From Augochlora pura (lineage: Eukaryota; Arthropoda; Insecta; Hymenoptera; Halictidae): DNA of 64,000 bases. Location: contig NC_135776.1 in assembly GCF_028453695.1 (NCBI RefSeq), positions 3,286,001-3,350,000 of the forward strand, read 5' to 3'. The position numbers and the translations under genes are program-made. Below are positions 1 through 12,000 of the stretch, one piece after another (positions within the stretch are counted from its first letter, which is position 1; every line of letters starts with the position of its first letter). Under the pieces are notes generated by a model that saw nothing but the letters and a program-made list of their open reading frames with translations, made no database searches and was not told where the DNA came from.

Positions 1-590
1 TACAGTCCTGTGCCATTGTGGCTGAGATTGCGAGTCGAAACTCGGAGAAAATTTGGATATTTACAAGTTTTTGAAATTATCTGAGCTGCCAATTTTGACG
101 TGAACATGCCAATATAATGTAATAATGCGCGAAGGGTGAATCGATTCATTGATTTTTCGATGCCGCGAAACAATTCACTTGTGACCGAAAACTCGCACAC
201 TGTGACTATAATACAATAAAAATTATTATTTAATTATTCGTAATTCAATTACGTAGTTCAAAAATTGTAGTTAATGAAATTATTAATTATTTTTCGATTG
301 AAATACAGTTCATAAGGAATTCTTGTCTCTTCTACGTAATTTCATCTGTATAATATTATCTATTAATTCATTATGCGGTGATTCCTAATTTTAGAAATTA
401 ATTATAATAATGTATAAATAATTTTTATAAATTACATTGTAATTTAATTTAACGGAGATCTGATATACAAATTATGATGTGAATAATTTACAATGTAATT
501 GAATTACAATGCATTTGCAATACAATCGCGCCTACATCGAAATTAAAGCTCGATCAATTAACTCCTAATTCTTCGTATTTCTGCCGACAG
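1..590 (+). other. intron of the unrecognised repeat-motif gene (partial)
   Basis: This AT-rich stretch has no open frame leading into the exon at 591. It ends in a pyrimidine-rich tract and a CAG acceptor at 588-590. The downstream exon opens with two bases that complete a codon, so a coding exon must lie upstream, outside the window. I see nothing else of note in it. Confidence 0.7.
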
Positions 591-1296
591 GTCAAGAGTT
601 TTCGACACCCGGCAGTTGCAGCGCCAGCGCAGAGGACCTCGAGCAACTGACCGCGTTGCACGCGCAGCCGGACACCCAACGAGATTACCGAGTCCTACGC
701 GAGAAACTGGGCGCCGAGTTTCACCGGAAGCTGGTCGAATGGGAGCGCATGAAGAACCTGTCGCCGCGCCCGCAAACGAAGGACAGCGGCGTCCGCGAGG
801 CGCCGCCGAGTTTCGCGAACCCCAGGGAGCACTTCCTGTCCGAGGAGCGGCTGTCCTTCGAGTTCAGGAAGAAGCTGCAGGATTGGAAACGCGTGAAGAA
901 GGAGCGACGTGGTAGCGCGACGTTCGAACAGCAGAGGTTCAATCGTCGTCGCTTAACCGATTGGCAGCTCTGGAAGTCGCCCACGAAAACCGAGTTCAGG
1001 AATCGAGAAGTCGCGGGGCAGCGCACTAATTTCGGCGACGCTGCCAATGGCGGCAGGACCCACCTGTCCGAGGACTTCCTTCGGAAGATGGACGTGTGGA
1101 AGAGAATGCACGAGAGCAACGGGGACGAGGAGCACTCCAGGGCGAAGTTCAGCCGCCTTGGAATCGGCACCGGCATCGACGAAACCGAGTTTCTCACTTT
1201 GGAGAAGGCTCTGGCGCAGTTCAACAGGGACACCGTCAAACGGCGCAGGGAAACTGAACGACAGCAAACGGATAAGTTCGTCGACGCCAGTGCGAA
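591..1296 (+). CDS. exon with motif copies 1-4
   Basis: The frame starts at 593 (Gln). Four motif copies are visible: EFHRKLVEWERMK, EFRKKLQDWKRVKK, FNRRRLTDWQLWK and DFLRKMDVWKRMH. The first, second and fourth are preceded by Leu-Gly or Leu-Ser. The exon is GC-rich compared with the flanking introns. The donor is GAA|GTAATT; the two leftover bases AA join the G at 1495 to give Lys. If this site were not used, the frame would end at the TAA at 1298-1300. Confidence 0.85.
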
Positions 1297-4200
1297 GTAA
1301 TTATTACGTATACTGGACATTTTTTAAAGTTACAGCACTTTGAAGTCTTGTCTAACTTAATAATTTCCTAAAACGAATTCTTGTATTTTACCAATTTGCA
1401 CAGGTTAGAAATTCCAGAAAAACATTCAAAATTCACCGAAAATTACCGTGAATTATGATTTCATTGTAATATCGATGTTCTCACATCGTTTTAGGTCGTA
1501 CATGGACGCTGCAAGGGACTCGAACAGCACCGACGAAGTTCTGGTGCAAACATCGGCCGGCTCTTATCGCTTCGAAGGTATATCGCGAGAATTCACGAGG
1601 AAATTGTACGATTGGGAAAAATATCGCGGGATATCGCCGAGATCGTCCACGTTCCGTCTGCTGGGGCCCGCGTACGATCCGCTTCTCAGAGAGTCGGACG
1701 TCGAAAATCCGATTACACCGACCACCAGTGAGTGTGCTACGACAAAACCAAATTTTCTTTCAGTCTACAAATGCTGAATTAATTCAGGAAATAATTCAGG
1801 AAATAATTCAGACAATTTAGGAAATTTTACTGGAGCATTGATTTAAATGATAACGAATTTTTTAGAAGCTGGATCCAGCGAGCAAATGTTCTTCAGCGAT
1901 CGCAATCTAACAAGATCGAAGTCCGTCGACGACCTAATTGCGAGAAGCATCGTTCGCGAGTCTTTTATACGTCGTCCGACGAGCCTGCAATTATTAAATC
2001 GCGTGGCAAGCGCGTTGGAAAATTCTGACGGTACCGGCAATTTGCTAATGTCAAGTAGGCATCCAATATATTATTTTAAAATATAATTTATATTTTGTAA
2101 AATATAATACATATAATTTATATTTTAAATATTTCAAAGATTTTAAAATATATAATACATATAATTTATATTTTAAATATTTCAAATATTTTAAAATATA
2201 ATACATATAATTTATATTTTAAATATTTCAAATATTTTAAAATATAATACAGTATATACTATCTTATACCATAAAAATGGAATCCAATAGAACTGCACAC
2301 TTCGATTGAAACCTGCGTCGATAATCGCGTTTCTGGTCGACAGGCAATCGGCAAAGGGTGGAAGAGATTGCCGAGGACATTCTGATGGACGACTCGGAAC
2401 CGGAAGCGATGATAGTCGACATCGAGGACGTGATCGAGGAGACGGCGAGTCCCCTGAAGAGAATGCAACCGCACCAGACCCCGGTCTACTCGGTTGCAGC
2501 CAGCGAGACTACCAGCATCGCGGTGCCGCTTGGAACTGTTACGTCCAGCCACGAGCCGTCCCCTGTGCTCTTCATCGAGGACAACCTGAACCGGAAGCAG
2601 CGGCAGGATCGCGGGAAAAATTCGCCGAGAGAAAGCGGCTCGAGCAACCAAAGCTTCGAGTCGGAGAGGCGAGTTGAAAACGCGTCGAAGAGGAATTCGT
2701 CGAGTTTAGAAAACGTGGGATATTTGCCCTCTTTGGATGTGATGCAAAAAGATAATCATTGCGACGATGATTCCGTCCATTTTGACAATAACGACGAAGT
2801 GTATAAAGAGCCTAGAAACGCGAGCACCGTGATGGACCACGATGGAACTACGAGGACCGCCGAGGTGTTGATGAAACTGGCCGACGAGGATCTCGTTGAG
2901 AAGTATACGACACACGACACGTTTAAAAAAGGCAACTGTACCTTCGTAGATTTCGATATTTTCAGGGTGGAAGCTGCGCCTGCGTCGGTCAATGAGCAAC
3001 GCCCCGTTGACGGTGTCACGGTAGAACAGAGACTCGACGGTGAGTTGACGATCAAATCTAGATCTTACGACCGATAATTATATAATAAATGAACAGAAAA
3101 ACTGAAGAATTTATAATGCTTGTTTCACACATTAGGGTCCGACGAATGCGAAACCGTTCGCAGATGGAATCTTGGAAAACGTTCGGCTTTAGCGAGAAGC
3201 GTAAAAGAATCGACGGTAGATTTGATGCAATTTCGTATTATCCTGGTGCTGAGAGTCTTCTCATTCGCTGTCTGCCATAACTTCTTCCGCTAACTAGATA
3301 CTATTAACCAGCATAGAAGCAACCGTGTGTAATACGTGCATTGATAGCAGTTCGACGCTATAGTGCGAGCCTGTAAACGATCGAGATCTCGTTGCTCGTT
3401 TGCCGACTCCGCCCTTTTTTTCTCTTTTTTTCTGTACGATTTTGCTTTGACGCGTATTATAACGCGATTAGCTTAGATCGGATCTTGCGGCAATGACAAA
3501 TTGAGAAACGAACGCTTTTCATCGGGATTTAGTTTTACTATAGCACAATGAACATTGGCAAACCTGTCGGTACAACCAGGATTTATCGAGCGAGGAGAAG
3601 CACTGTAGGGAGGCCGACGATCAACGGAGCGCCGTGCAAGATGGAGGCAGCTGCCTCGTTCAGCATGTTGCCGCGGTTAGACCGGAACCGGACAACGAAT
3701 ACGAAAACGTCAAGAACGGGGAAGATCCCTATTACTGCTCCCTCGTCGACAGACGACCGGTCACCAACTATGAAACGTGCGACAGGGAATCATCGCCTGG
3801 GTCTTTGGCTACTTATAAGTTAGGTCAGTTACTATTTTTGTTAACGATAAATTTTTAATTATTTTTATACTTTTGAGACGCGTGAAAGTAATTAGAACAA
3901 AACAATTTTTATTAATATATATTATTTAAGTAGATATTTCATTATTATATTCTCAAACTTTAGATATTTTTATACTTTTGAGACGCGTGAAAGTATCTAA
4001 AGTTTGAGAATATAATAATGAAATATCTACTTAAATAATATATATATTAATAAAAATTGTCTACCGATTTTCAGAAAGTGCCAACTACGAGAACCTGCGC
4101 CACGCGAACCAAGAGAACGAGGACCCCTCACCGAATCTCACCAAGCCGTTCAACCTGTTCAAAATTAAATCGAGCGTGTTCGATCGTAGCCCGTTCGAAT

Positions 4201-5720
4201 CGTACGCGAAACGGCCGAGTCCTCAAAGCCGGAACAATGGCATCCCAGAGGCTTCGACGCTAATCAAATCGAAGCTGACGTCGGACCACCTAAAACAATG
4301 CGAAGTGGAAACGACGTCCACCGTGCCGTCGAAAAATCCTTGCAACGGCGACTACGGCCGCAGCGAAGCGACACGGACAACGAACGAGGACACGCGTGCC
4401 AAGTCGATCGGTTCTTCGATCATCAAAGGCTGCACAGGAAGCTCGAAAGCCTTACATCGATCGATCGATACCCAAGAGAACAATGCCACGGATATCCACG
4501 AGGCCCGATCGACGATCGACGATCCAAAATCCACGGGCGACGATGCTGGATGCGCGATCGAGGATTCGTCGATCTCCGAAAAGCCGAAGAAGCAGTACTC
4601 GCCGACGCGAAACGTGCTGATGAGAACCAAGCGGATGATCTTCTCCCCGTTCCGGCGGGAAGAAGACTACAACTCCCGTCGGAAGAACAGTAATAGCTCC
4701 GACAGCGATCAGGCATATTCCCTGAAAACGAAGACGAAATCCAGGTCTACGTCGCCGAAGGTGTACCGTCCGGATATGTTAACGCGGATGTCGTTCTCCC
4801 TTCCGTGGCCACTGGGCTCGTCGTCCAAAGATCACGAGTCGAAGACGTCTAGAAACGATCCAGAGATCGTGTACAAGAGCAAGAGGACGTCGTCGTTGAC
4901 CAGCGAGAACGACGTGTTCAGAGAATCGAGATTTAGTCGGCTGCAGGACGCGACATTGGCGGAAGAGGAGAAGGAAATTCAAGTGAAGCTGGAAGAGGAT
5001 CGATCGTCGATCACGGGAAAACGGCAGGAGAAGAGGAACGAGGGATCCTTCGATCCTAATTCCTCGGATCTGATGCACAAACTGCAGATTCTGTCGAGCG
5101 TGGTGGCAAAAAGGGACGGTCGAAGTTCGATTTCCGAGGAGCTGACCTTGGAGTCGCGTTCTCTGAGGATGCGTCGCGCGAAAGAGGATTTCCTGTCGCG
5201 GCGCGGCGGCCCGCTCTTCCATTCCGTCATGGAGCCGTCGACCTTCGACGATCGGAGTTTCTCCAGGGTTGTAACTAGGGCCGATTTAGAGGGGAGAGAT
5301 GATCGCCGTGGGGCAGAAGCAAGAGCGTCATCGGCGAGGAAAGTGAAAATGGAGGAAACTAGAAAAGAGGATGAGATAGACGCGTCGAGCGGATCGGACC
5401 TGTCTCTGTCGGATCGAGCGAAGTCTGCCAGCACTGGCATGATCAACGTGGATCCTGATATCTTCCAGAGGCTGACCGAAGCTGGCCGTGGATGCGAGTC
5501 TCTTCCGAGAACGTCTTCCAGGCTGCAGAAGCCTGGCGGCTCGCTCGCCAAGATCGTGAACAAGTGTAAATTTATTCGGTTGATCTGCGGCAAAGAGCAG
5601 AGCGATCTGAGCACGATCGCCAGATTGTGCAGGCAAAGCTTGCTGATCGATATTAAGAACGATTTCGAGAAGCACTGGGAGGACGACGAGAGAGCTAACA
5701 AAGCTTCCAGGGAGGAATAA
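591..5720 (+). CDS. large unrecognised protein with five Trp-motif repeats (5'-partial, 7 exons)
   Basis: I do not recognise the family. Seven exons join in one frame: 591-1296, 1495-1727, 1866-2054, 2344-3039, 3136-3215, 3544-3823, 4075-5720. Each junction has a GT donor and an AG acceptor, and the total gives exactly 1275 residues plus a stop after a two-base partial codon, which strongly supports the model. Residues about 39-280 carry five copies of a motif close to EFxRKLxxWxRMK. The middle (about 376-608) is acidic and Ser-rich. Residues 687-735 hold several Tyr motifs. The last 548 codons are Ser/Arg/Lys-rich and probably disordered, ending in a better-ordered segment (about 1185-1265) with Cys and Leu. 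No signal peptide or membrane segment is visible. The composition suggests a cytoplasmic scaffold or cytoskeletal protein, but that is inference. The N-terminus is missing. Confidence 0.85.
1495..1727 (+). CDS. exon with motif copy 5
   Basis: The acceptor is a TTTTAG tract ending at 1494. The exon encodes the fifth motif, ISREFTRKLYDWEKYRGIS, followed by a Pro/Ser-rich stretch. The donor is A|GTGAGT at 1728, in phase 1. An open frame upstream from 1448 is only intron read-through. Confidence 0.83.
1866..2054 (+). CDS. short basic exon
   Basis: The acceptor follows a T-run ending at 1865. The 62 complete codons include FFSDRNLTRSKSVDDLIAR and a basic stretch that looks like a phosphorylation-prone Arg-x-x-Ser region. 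The donor at 2055 (A|GTAGGC) is weaker than consensus but keeps the frame (phase 1 into 2344). Confidence 0.78.
2066..2252 (+). repeat. AT-rich minisatellite, unit about 46 bp
   Basis: A unit with the core TATAATTTATATTTTAAATATTTC recurs about three times plus a partial copy inside the intron 2055-2343. It consists almost only of A and T. Confidence 0.85.
2344..3039 (+). CDS. acidic Ser-rich exon
   Basis: The acceptor is GACAG at 2339-2343. The reading frame encodes about 231 residues rich in Asp/Glu and Ser/Asn, including VEEIAEDILMDDSEPEA and KLADEDLVEKYTTHDTFKKG. No known domain is apparent. The donor is G|GTGAGT at 3040, a near-consensus site. Without splicing, the frame would stop at 3075-3077. 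Confidence 0.83.
3136..3215 (+). CDS. 80-bp exon, basic and Trp-containing
   Basis: The acceptor is ATTAG at 3131-3135. The exon encodes SDECETVRRWNLGKRSALAR and ends at ACG|GTAGAT in phase 0. If the donor is skipped, the frame stays open to a TAA at 3292-3294 with a hydrophobic tail, so an alternative short C-terminus is possible. Confidence 0.68.
3544..3823 (+). CDS. exon with Tyr motifs
   Basis: The acceptor is TTTTACTATAG ending at 3543. An in-frame TAG overlaps the acceptor, so the exon cannot extend further upstream in this frame. It encodes a Cys- and His-containing start and then YENV, YYCSL, YETC and YKL. The donor G|GTCAGT at 3824 leaves one base that forms Glu with the AA at 4075. 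An overlapping frame starting with ATG at 3548 is a shadow. Confidence 0.75.
3861..4060. repeat. quasi-palindrome plus 30-bp direct repeat in the last intron
   Basis: 3902-3966 is the reverse complement of 3994-4060, differing only by one AT dinucleotide, with a loop of about 27 bases. A 30-bp segment at 3861-3890 is repeated exactly at 3966-3995 and forms the loop. The right arm ends 14 bases before the exon at 4075. Confidence 0.92.
4075..5720 (+). CDS. long last coding exon, Ser/Arg-rich tail
   Basis: The acceptor is GATTTTCAG at 4066-4074, and the frame starts ESANYENLRHANQ. The 548 codons up to the TAA at 5718-5720 are rich in Ser, Arg, Lys and Glu, with stretches such as RTKRMIFSPFRREEDY and SRSTSPKVYRP. 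The last 90 residues are more hydrophobic and Cys-containing (SLAKIVNKCKFIRLICGKE) and look like the best-folded part. The GC-rich codon use produces long shadow frames on both strands. Confidence 0.9.
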
Positions 5721-5993
5721 TGGGTGTGCGATCCGATTAGGATCGGGATTCTGGGAACGTGAAATATCTATAGATGAATCGTGATAGCGATCGAAGAACG
5801 TAGAGCCGAGTAGCGGATTCTGTTACCCAGATAATTATTTGCAATTTATATGGAAGTGTAATTAAATGGTATACAAAGTGCAATTTCAAGTTTTCTATTT
5901 ATCCACCACCCTCGTTTCAACTGTTTCCTTTCCGTTTTTTTAAAGTTTCATAAAAATTACATATTTATATAAAGACGTCAGTTGTCTAATAAA
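5721..5993 (+). terminator. 3' UTR with poly(A) signal
   Basis: AT-rich sequence follows the stop codon. An AATAAA at 5988-5993 is the best poly(A) signal for the gene ending at 5720. Confidence 0.6.
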
Positions 5994-8900
5994 GTGTCGA
6001 GTATAATTTAATTACTAGCACTGAGAAATACAAAGTGGAATTGAATTTCTCGAAGAATTGAAACGAGAGATATTGAATGAAAAATCGACGAGCGAAAGTA
6101 TTAATTTGACCTAACCTGGGTGTACACGTATCGTCACAAGCGATCCGCGACGCGCATGATCGTTTTGGTAAATTGGGTTCGAGTAAGTAAGCAATTATTA
6201 TATTTTGGCTTGGCAAATATTATAATAACGGGCTAGAGAGGTTAACCGGGTTATCTCAAATACGATCATCAGTCGAGGCGTTTTAGAGAGCGCCAAAACC
6301 GGCACCAGGCTGCCGCTTAGTTTTGTACCTTTTTTCGCGTGGCTGTTTGCACGAACGAGTCTCTTTAATGCTTTACAGAGAACTCGGGCGAATTGCACGC
6401 TCATTGAATCCGCTGGAATTTCTATCGATATTTTTTGCTACGTAATTCACCGATTTAATTTGCTAATTACACAGAATGCAGAAAATAAGCGACCTTTAAC
6501 AACTTTGCTTAAAATAGTATTAAATAAAAATTTTAAAAGGTGTAATTTTGATAAAAATATGAAATAAAGAAACCATTTCAATTTTAATACATTAATTAAT
6601 CAACTATATATAATTCTTCGTTTCTACAATTTATAGATAAATAAGAAGAGAATTAACACCTTCTCAATTTGCTATCCGCATAATAATGAAAGAATATATT
6701 AAACGAAAATTAGTACGTCCATGAAAAGACGAATTAATAAGTTTCGGAGGAACTTGTATGATATCGCGGGAAGGAAGTGAAATCAATCAAGCGGAGGTTC
6801 CTTCAGCTTCAGCTGAAAAGCAATCATTCGAAGTTCCTTTCTTGCAGTAGGTTTCATTCGGTATCATAATCAAGTATATTTGTTTTGTCGAAGAAGTGTG
6901 CGCAATTCTACTAGAAGAACACCTTGCATTAATTATATTTCAAATGCACACGATCCAGTGCAACGGAGTGTTTCTTTTCAGTGTAAAATATTGCAAACAA
7001 TTTCTTTCTTTATCTGCACATTTTTAAAAAATGTAATCATATAAACAACAGGATAAAAATTATAGTAAATATAACAAGATCTCATTAAGTTTGAGCAGTT
7101 CGGTAATTCACAGTTTAACAAACGTGTTAATTTCGTCACAGCGCGAACATCAGACTGGGAACGGTACCGTCTGTTTGTTCAGAGTCACTTTTATGTACCT
7201 GACTACTTGGACCCTCACTAATGAGTTACAAACCTGGGCGAAAAGGTAGCGTGCACAGTGAGTTGAACAAATATTTGCAGAGTCCATTTTTCCCAGAATA
7301 ATTTTGCGAATGGAAGCACATTGTTGATGCAATTTCGAATTTTCACTACCTAAAAATATATCGTTCTTAAAACAGAATCGTTGGACTATACTATATTATA
7401 ATATTAATAATATCATATTTTAATATGATTAATTTCGATACGAAGAATTTTGACAACATGAAAGTTAAATAAATGAATTTCTATAATCGTAAAAGAAGTT
7501 TAAAAAACAAACAGAACAAAAATTGGTTCTGTATTGTACGCTACCTGTTTAAAGGTCGATCATCCTCCTCGATTTCCAAAGGTGACCATAAAAAAGCCAC
7601 CGTGTTGCGTCATAGTTCAGCTCCACGTTTATTATATCTGGAACAAGGAAGTTTCATTTCCAGAACGATCCCCGGTTTTTTTCTTTTTCTTATTTTCGGA
7701 AGAGTTCCCATTTCGCGATCATAATTTGTTAATAATTGGACACTGTTTGTACCTAGGGTGGAAGAGATTCCTCTCGCTAGCCAACTGGCCCCAGGTGTGT
7801 ATACGGGGAGCGTGGCAGACGCGTGCTTCTCCCTACTTCAAATCTTGTATGCAGCCGAATGCAGCGCGTTCTATTCTTCCAATCTCCCTGCGCGTTGCGG
7901 CCCGTGTTCCTTTATATCATTTCCACGATTTCACTGTAACATTAAACACCAAATTACACGTACCAAATTATTATTAAAACATACCAATTTTGTTATTAAG
8001 AAATATATCTTTCTATTTAAAATAATCTGAAAACTCGATCAGCTTTTTCAGCTACAGCTTTCGATACGAAACCAGAAAACAAAGTCCAAATTGAACTTCT
8101 CGAGATTCGAAAATTCGCGATTTCACCAACGAAAGTGAAAAACTCGGTTTCGAGAAAAATTCGGCGACGGAGAGAGAAAAGAAAAAGGCATTCCCGAATC
8201 GCAAGATTTGCATTCCGGAAAGGTGGTATTTATTCCTAACGGAATAATACAATTATCAAATTAACCCTCGCACCCTCGCATAATTACTCGCGACTATACG
8301 ATTTAAGTGGATAATTATTGGGAATTGGCGCCCTTGCTCGCTGAACGTTGAAATTTAGCGAGCGTCAGAATGTGGAGCGCCGGGTCGTCAATTCGAACCG
8401 TGTAATTTCTGTTTGCGCGTATGCATGCACCACACACCACCGGCGCCCGTCGCGCCGATCCATCGCGTCCGTGCATCGGCACCGAATTTTAACGTTCCCT
8501 CCGCGTGCGGGGATCACTCCCCGGTGTTCGCCGATAAGTTATTTCCAATTCTCTCGTTCACCGTGTCATTTACACGCGCTGCAAACGTTGCAATTTTCTC
8601 GGGCGCGCGAAACGAAGGGCCGCAACGATTTACGATAAATCGCATGCCGTGGACGCGGCTCCTTAGAATAAATTATACCAACACCGAGACAATGTGAAAT
8701 ACCTATTATTTTTATAAATATAATTCTATATTTTATAAATATTAATTTTATAAATATTATAAGTATTATATACATTATGAGCAACATTGTTGAAGAAATT
8801 CGTCGCGGTGCGAAGAGCATAATTGCCGCGGCTGCGGCTGGAAATTGACGTCGTTTACGCGCCGGCAACAACATAACAGTAGGAGAGTTTCGGAAATAAA

Positions 8901-8997
8901 AACTTTACTCTCGATCGGAGAGCCACTCTATCACACAGGAGGGTGCCACATTGTTACGCTGCAACTACCGCTCTCTCTTTTCCTTTGCTCCCTTCCC

Positions 8998-9001
<4 letters not shown>

Positions 9002-9031
<30 letters not shown>
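9002..9031 (+). repeat. (CT)15 microsatellite
   Basis: An uninterrupted CT dinucleotide run. Confidence 0.97.
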
Positions 9032-9033
<2 letters not shown>

Positions 9034-12000
9034 GCCCGTGGCAAGAATCTTTTCTGTAGTTTGGACGAACCGTTGTTTTACGAGAGGACTCTTTAGATCG
9101 GCAGAAGGCCCATTGTATCGCCGGCCTCAATGCGCCGGATTGTTTTCGAAAAGAGAGCAGGATTGTTTCATTTTTCTTTAGACGGGATCCCTCGGACGCT
9201 TTAAGATACGCCGACAGTCATGCATTCGATGTGGCCCGGTCGTGTTGCTATACTAGACAAGATTCCACGAGCGTGCCTCCTCCCGGTGTGAAATGGTTTC
9301 GTGCCGAAGGTGTTGGCAGCTTGCATGTCTCCAATTTTATTTTCTCTTTTTAGTCTATGGTCACGTTGTATCAAGAAAATAATTTCAGCGTTATAATCTT
9401 ACACTGTAGCGAATCATTATTTTCTTAACGCGTCGTGACTATAGAAAGAAGGAAAAAAATAAAATATTCTATAAAATAGAAGGAAAAAAGTAAAATATTT
9501 CAGCGTTAAAATCTTACGCTCTAGCGAATAATGATTAGACCGCGTATTTTTATATGGAATAGAAATTAATAATATCTCGTTTAGATTTACCTAATTATTT
9601 TTAAAAATACAGACGGAATTTTGTCTGTGCGACGGGAACAGTAAACGGCGCTACGTGACAGGTACGACGATTTTCTAACAGGTATCGTTGGTGTGTGAAA
9701 TCTGCTGACTCCCGCTAATTGACAGAAAGATTCTTACCTGTCTTAATTTTCACTAAAATCTCTGTTGGTGGGCCGCGCCCCGGCGGTACCTCATCCTTGT
9801 TTCAAAGGAAGCGTCGCCCGGTCCTAATTACTAAGCTACCGATGTTCCTCCATCTAATATCAATTTTCCGAACGAACTAATTGCAAGCCGTGGCCGGATC
9901 TTGGGAGATACAATTTTTGCTTCCGGTCTCGCTCGGCTTTTTACTTCTGTTTCGCGTCTGTTTTGTTGCTTCGAATTCCGATGGGATAACATGACATTAT
10001 ATGTCGCTAATGGATTTTCGGTTTCTCGTTAAAACTTCCGCTTAACTGCTGGTTTCGTCTCGGAGATTGATTCGAATAGATTTGATATTTCAGCCTGTTC
10101 TTTATTTTTACACGCTATACAATCTTTGAATTGCTGAAAATATTTAGAATTTTTATTTAATTTTGGTATTTTGATTCTATATTATTTTTACTTTGTATAA
10201 TAATCCGCAGTCCAATTATCAAACATTACGCAGACATTCAGGCGAGTATACTCGTGTCCCCGATTTCTCCCACTCTCCGTAAGTTTCCGCGATTAGGGAT
10301 GTTTCCGTCCGATAGTTTATCTTCCGTTCATTTCCCAAGGATCCTTAAGTACACCGGCGCAAAATTGGTCTCTCTCTCGAGCCATAATAGAAATTACCGG
10401 CGCGGCCCCGGGACCACCATGATTCCAGAGTTATTTTCAGTCGGTCGTTTCCGACTTCTGGAAATCAATTTTTCCCTGTGACGGCAAGTAACCAATTTTT
10501 CTCGACTTCGACGGAGGTCCGGCGATGCACAATAGTCCCGGCTTTCGGAAAAGTTAATCGTCCCTTTCCTTCCTTCTTCCTCCTACCTCCCCCTTACACC
10601 TTCCGCCCTTCCTCCTGCCTTTCACCTCTGTCCTTACAATTTTTGTCTATAGACGATGAGCCTAGAACAGTGTCTATCCGATATACGTCGTTTGTTCGTT
10701 CGATGAATCAATATTTTATACAGAGTGATTTAACACTGTTACAAAGGGGTTAGAAAATTAATCGAACACTGCTTTTACCGAAGAGGGTAATAATTATTTT
10801 TCAAAATTATAACTCGATACAATTTTTACCAAAAGAAGCAAAAATGCGATTTAAAGATTATTCCTACGGGATATTAATCACTATTTAAAATAATAATTTA
10901 GCACTATTTGTACAAAAGATATTTTTTCTATTTTAAAATCAATCGTTGTAATGAGATAAACGTATCACGTCGACAGTCAAAGATTCTATTAATCACGTCA
11001 CCGTCGCGATTTGTCGCAGATTCACAGAGCCGAAGATTAAACCGTTTCAAGGAACAATTAATGAAAAAGATAGGAGACAATGTCCATAGTATCAATTATC
11101 CGCGCTTCTAACCCCGATAACGGGGCGCGTAAGGTGATACGTGGACCTTTTCTCGTATGTGCGTTCTATAATTACGATGATACCGAGGGAAGAAAAAAGG
11201 GAAGAACAAAAAAAAAGGGCAGAAGCGTTGGTAGTTTGGTTCAAGCCGAAAGTCGTGGGAACCATCGTGGTAGAATACGAGAACGGACGGGGAGGCAGAA
11301 GAAAGAAACGGAGAATCTTGGTGGAAGATACAGAAATCGAAAGAGAAGAAAAGGAAGGAGAAGCGGAGCGAGAGAGAGAGGTGGTGGGGGGTGGAGGAGA
11401 GGAAAGAGGAGGCAAAGGTGAGCAAAATTTGAACGATGGGATGAGATCTTTGGCCGTGGTTCGACGTTACAGAAACTTGAGAGGCAATCCGAGCTTTCGT
11501 ACACGATGCTTCGATGCACTTTCGTATTTCGCGGCAATTAATGATACAGTTTCGACACACGGTTCCCAAATTGCAGTAAGATTATATCTTCCGTGAATTT
11601 CACGCTGTTTAGATTTTCTATAAAAAAAATTGAACGTCCCTTTCCCACGAAAGTTCTTCTTCGAACGTGCACTTTGAATTACGCTTCCGCGTAAAATTTC
11701 GAGAAATATTTCTGGACGATTTTTGCTATTTACAAAGTACTGTACTATAGCGTTCATAACTCATATTTTTGTAAAATATAATTTTGCAAAAATTACAATG
11801 CTAACTTAAGGTAAGGTTAAAGTAGTTAGTGTGAATGGCTTCTAACCTAAAATGTTTCTTGATATTCATGGTTTCATAGGAGAATAAGCGCCGAAGTTTT
11901 ATTTTAAACGATCGATCATCGAAACCGCGATCGCTTTCGTTGGAAGTCTATCGTAAGATGTCATATTAGCATCTCGTTGCGTGCGAAACGGCATGAGGGC

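Noticed and set aside
721..1320. 199-codon antisense frame over the first exon
   Set aside because: Explained by the plus-strand exon with its motif repeats and matching splice phases.
3548..3823. Plus-strand frame starting at ATG 3548
   Set aside because: The neighbouring frame joins the flanking exons in phase and carries Tyr motifs continuing into the next exon; this one does not.
4979..5701. 240-codon antisense frame in the first gene's last exon
   Set aside because: A shadow of biased codon use; the plus-strand exon has splice support and a consistent frame.
11080..11600. Overlapping frames of 100-153 codons on both strands
   Set aside because: They arise from a purine-rich tract (GA-rich, Arg/Glu/Lys/Gly only) with no domain.
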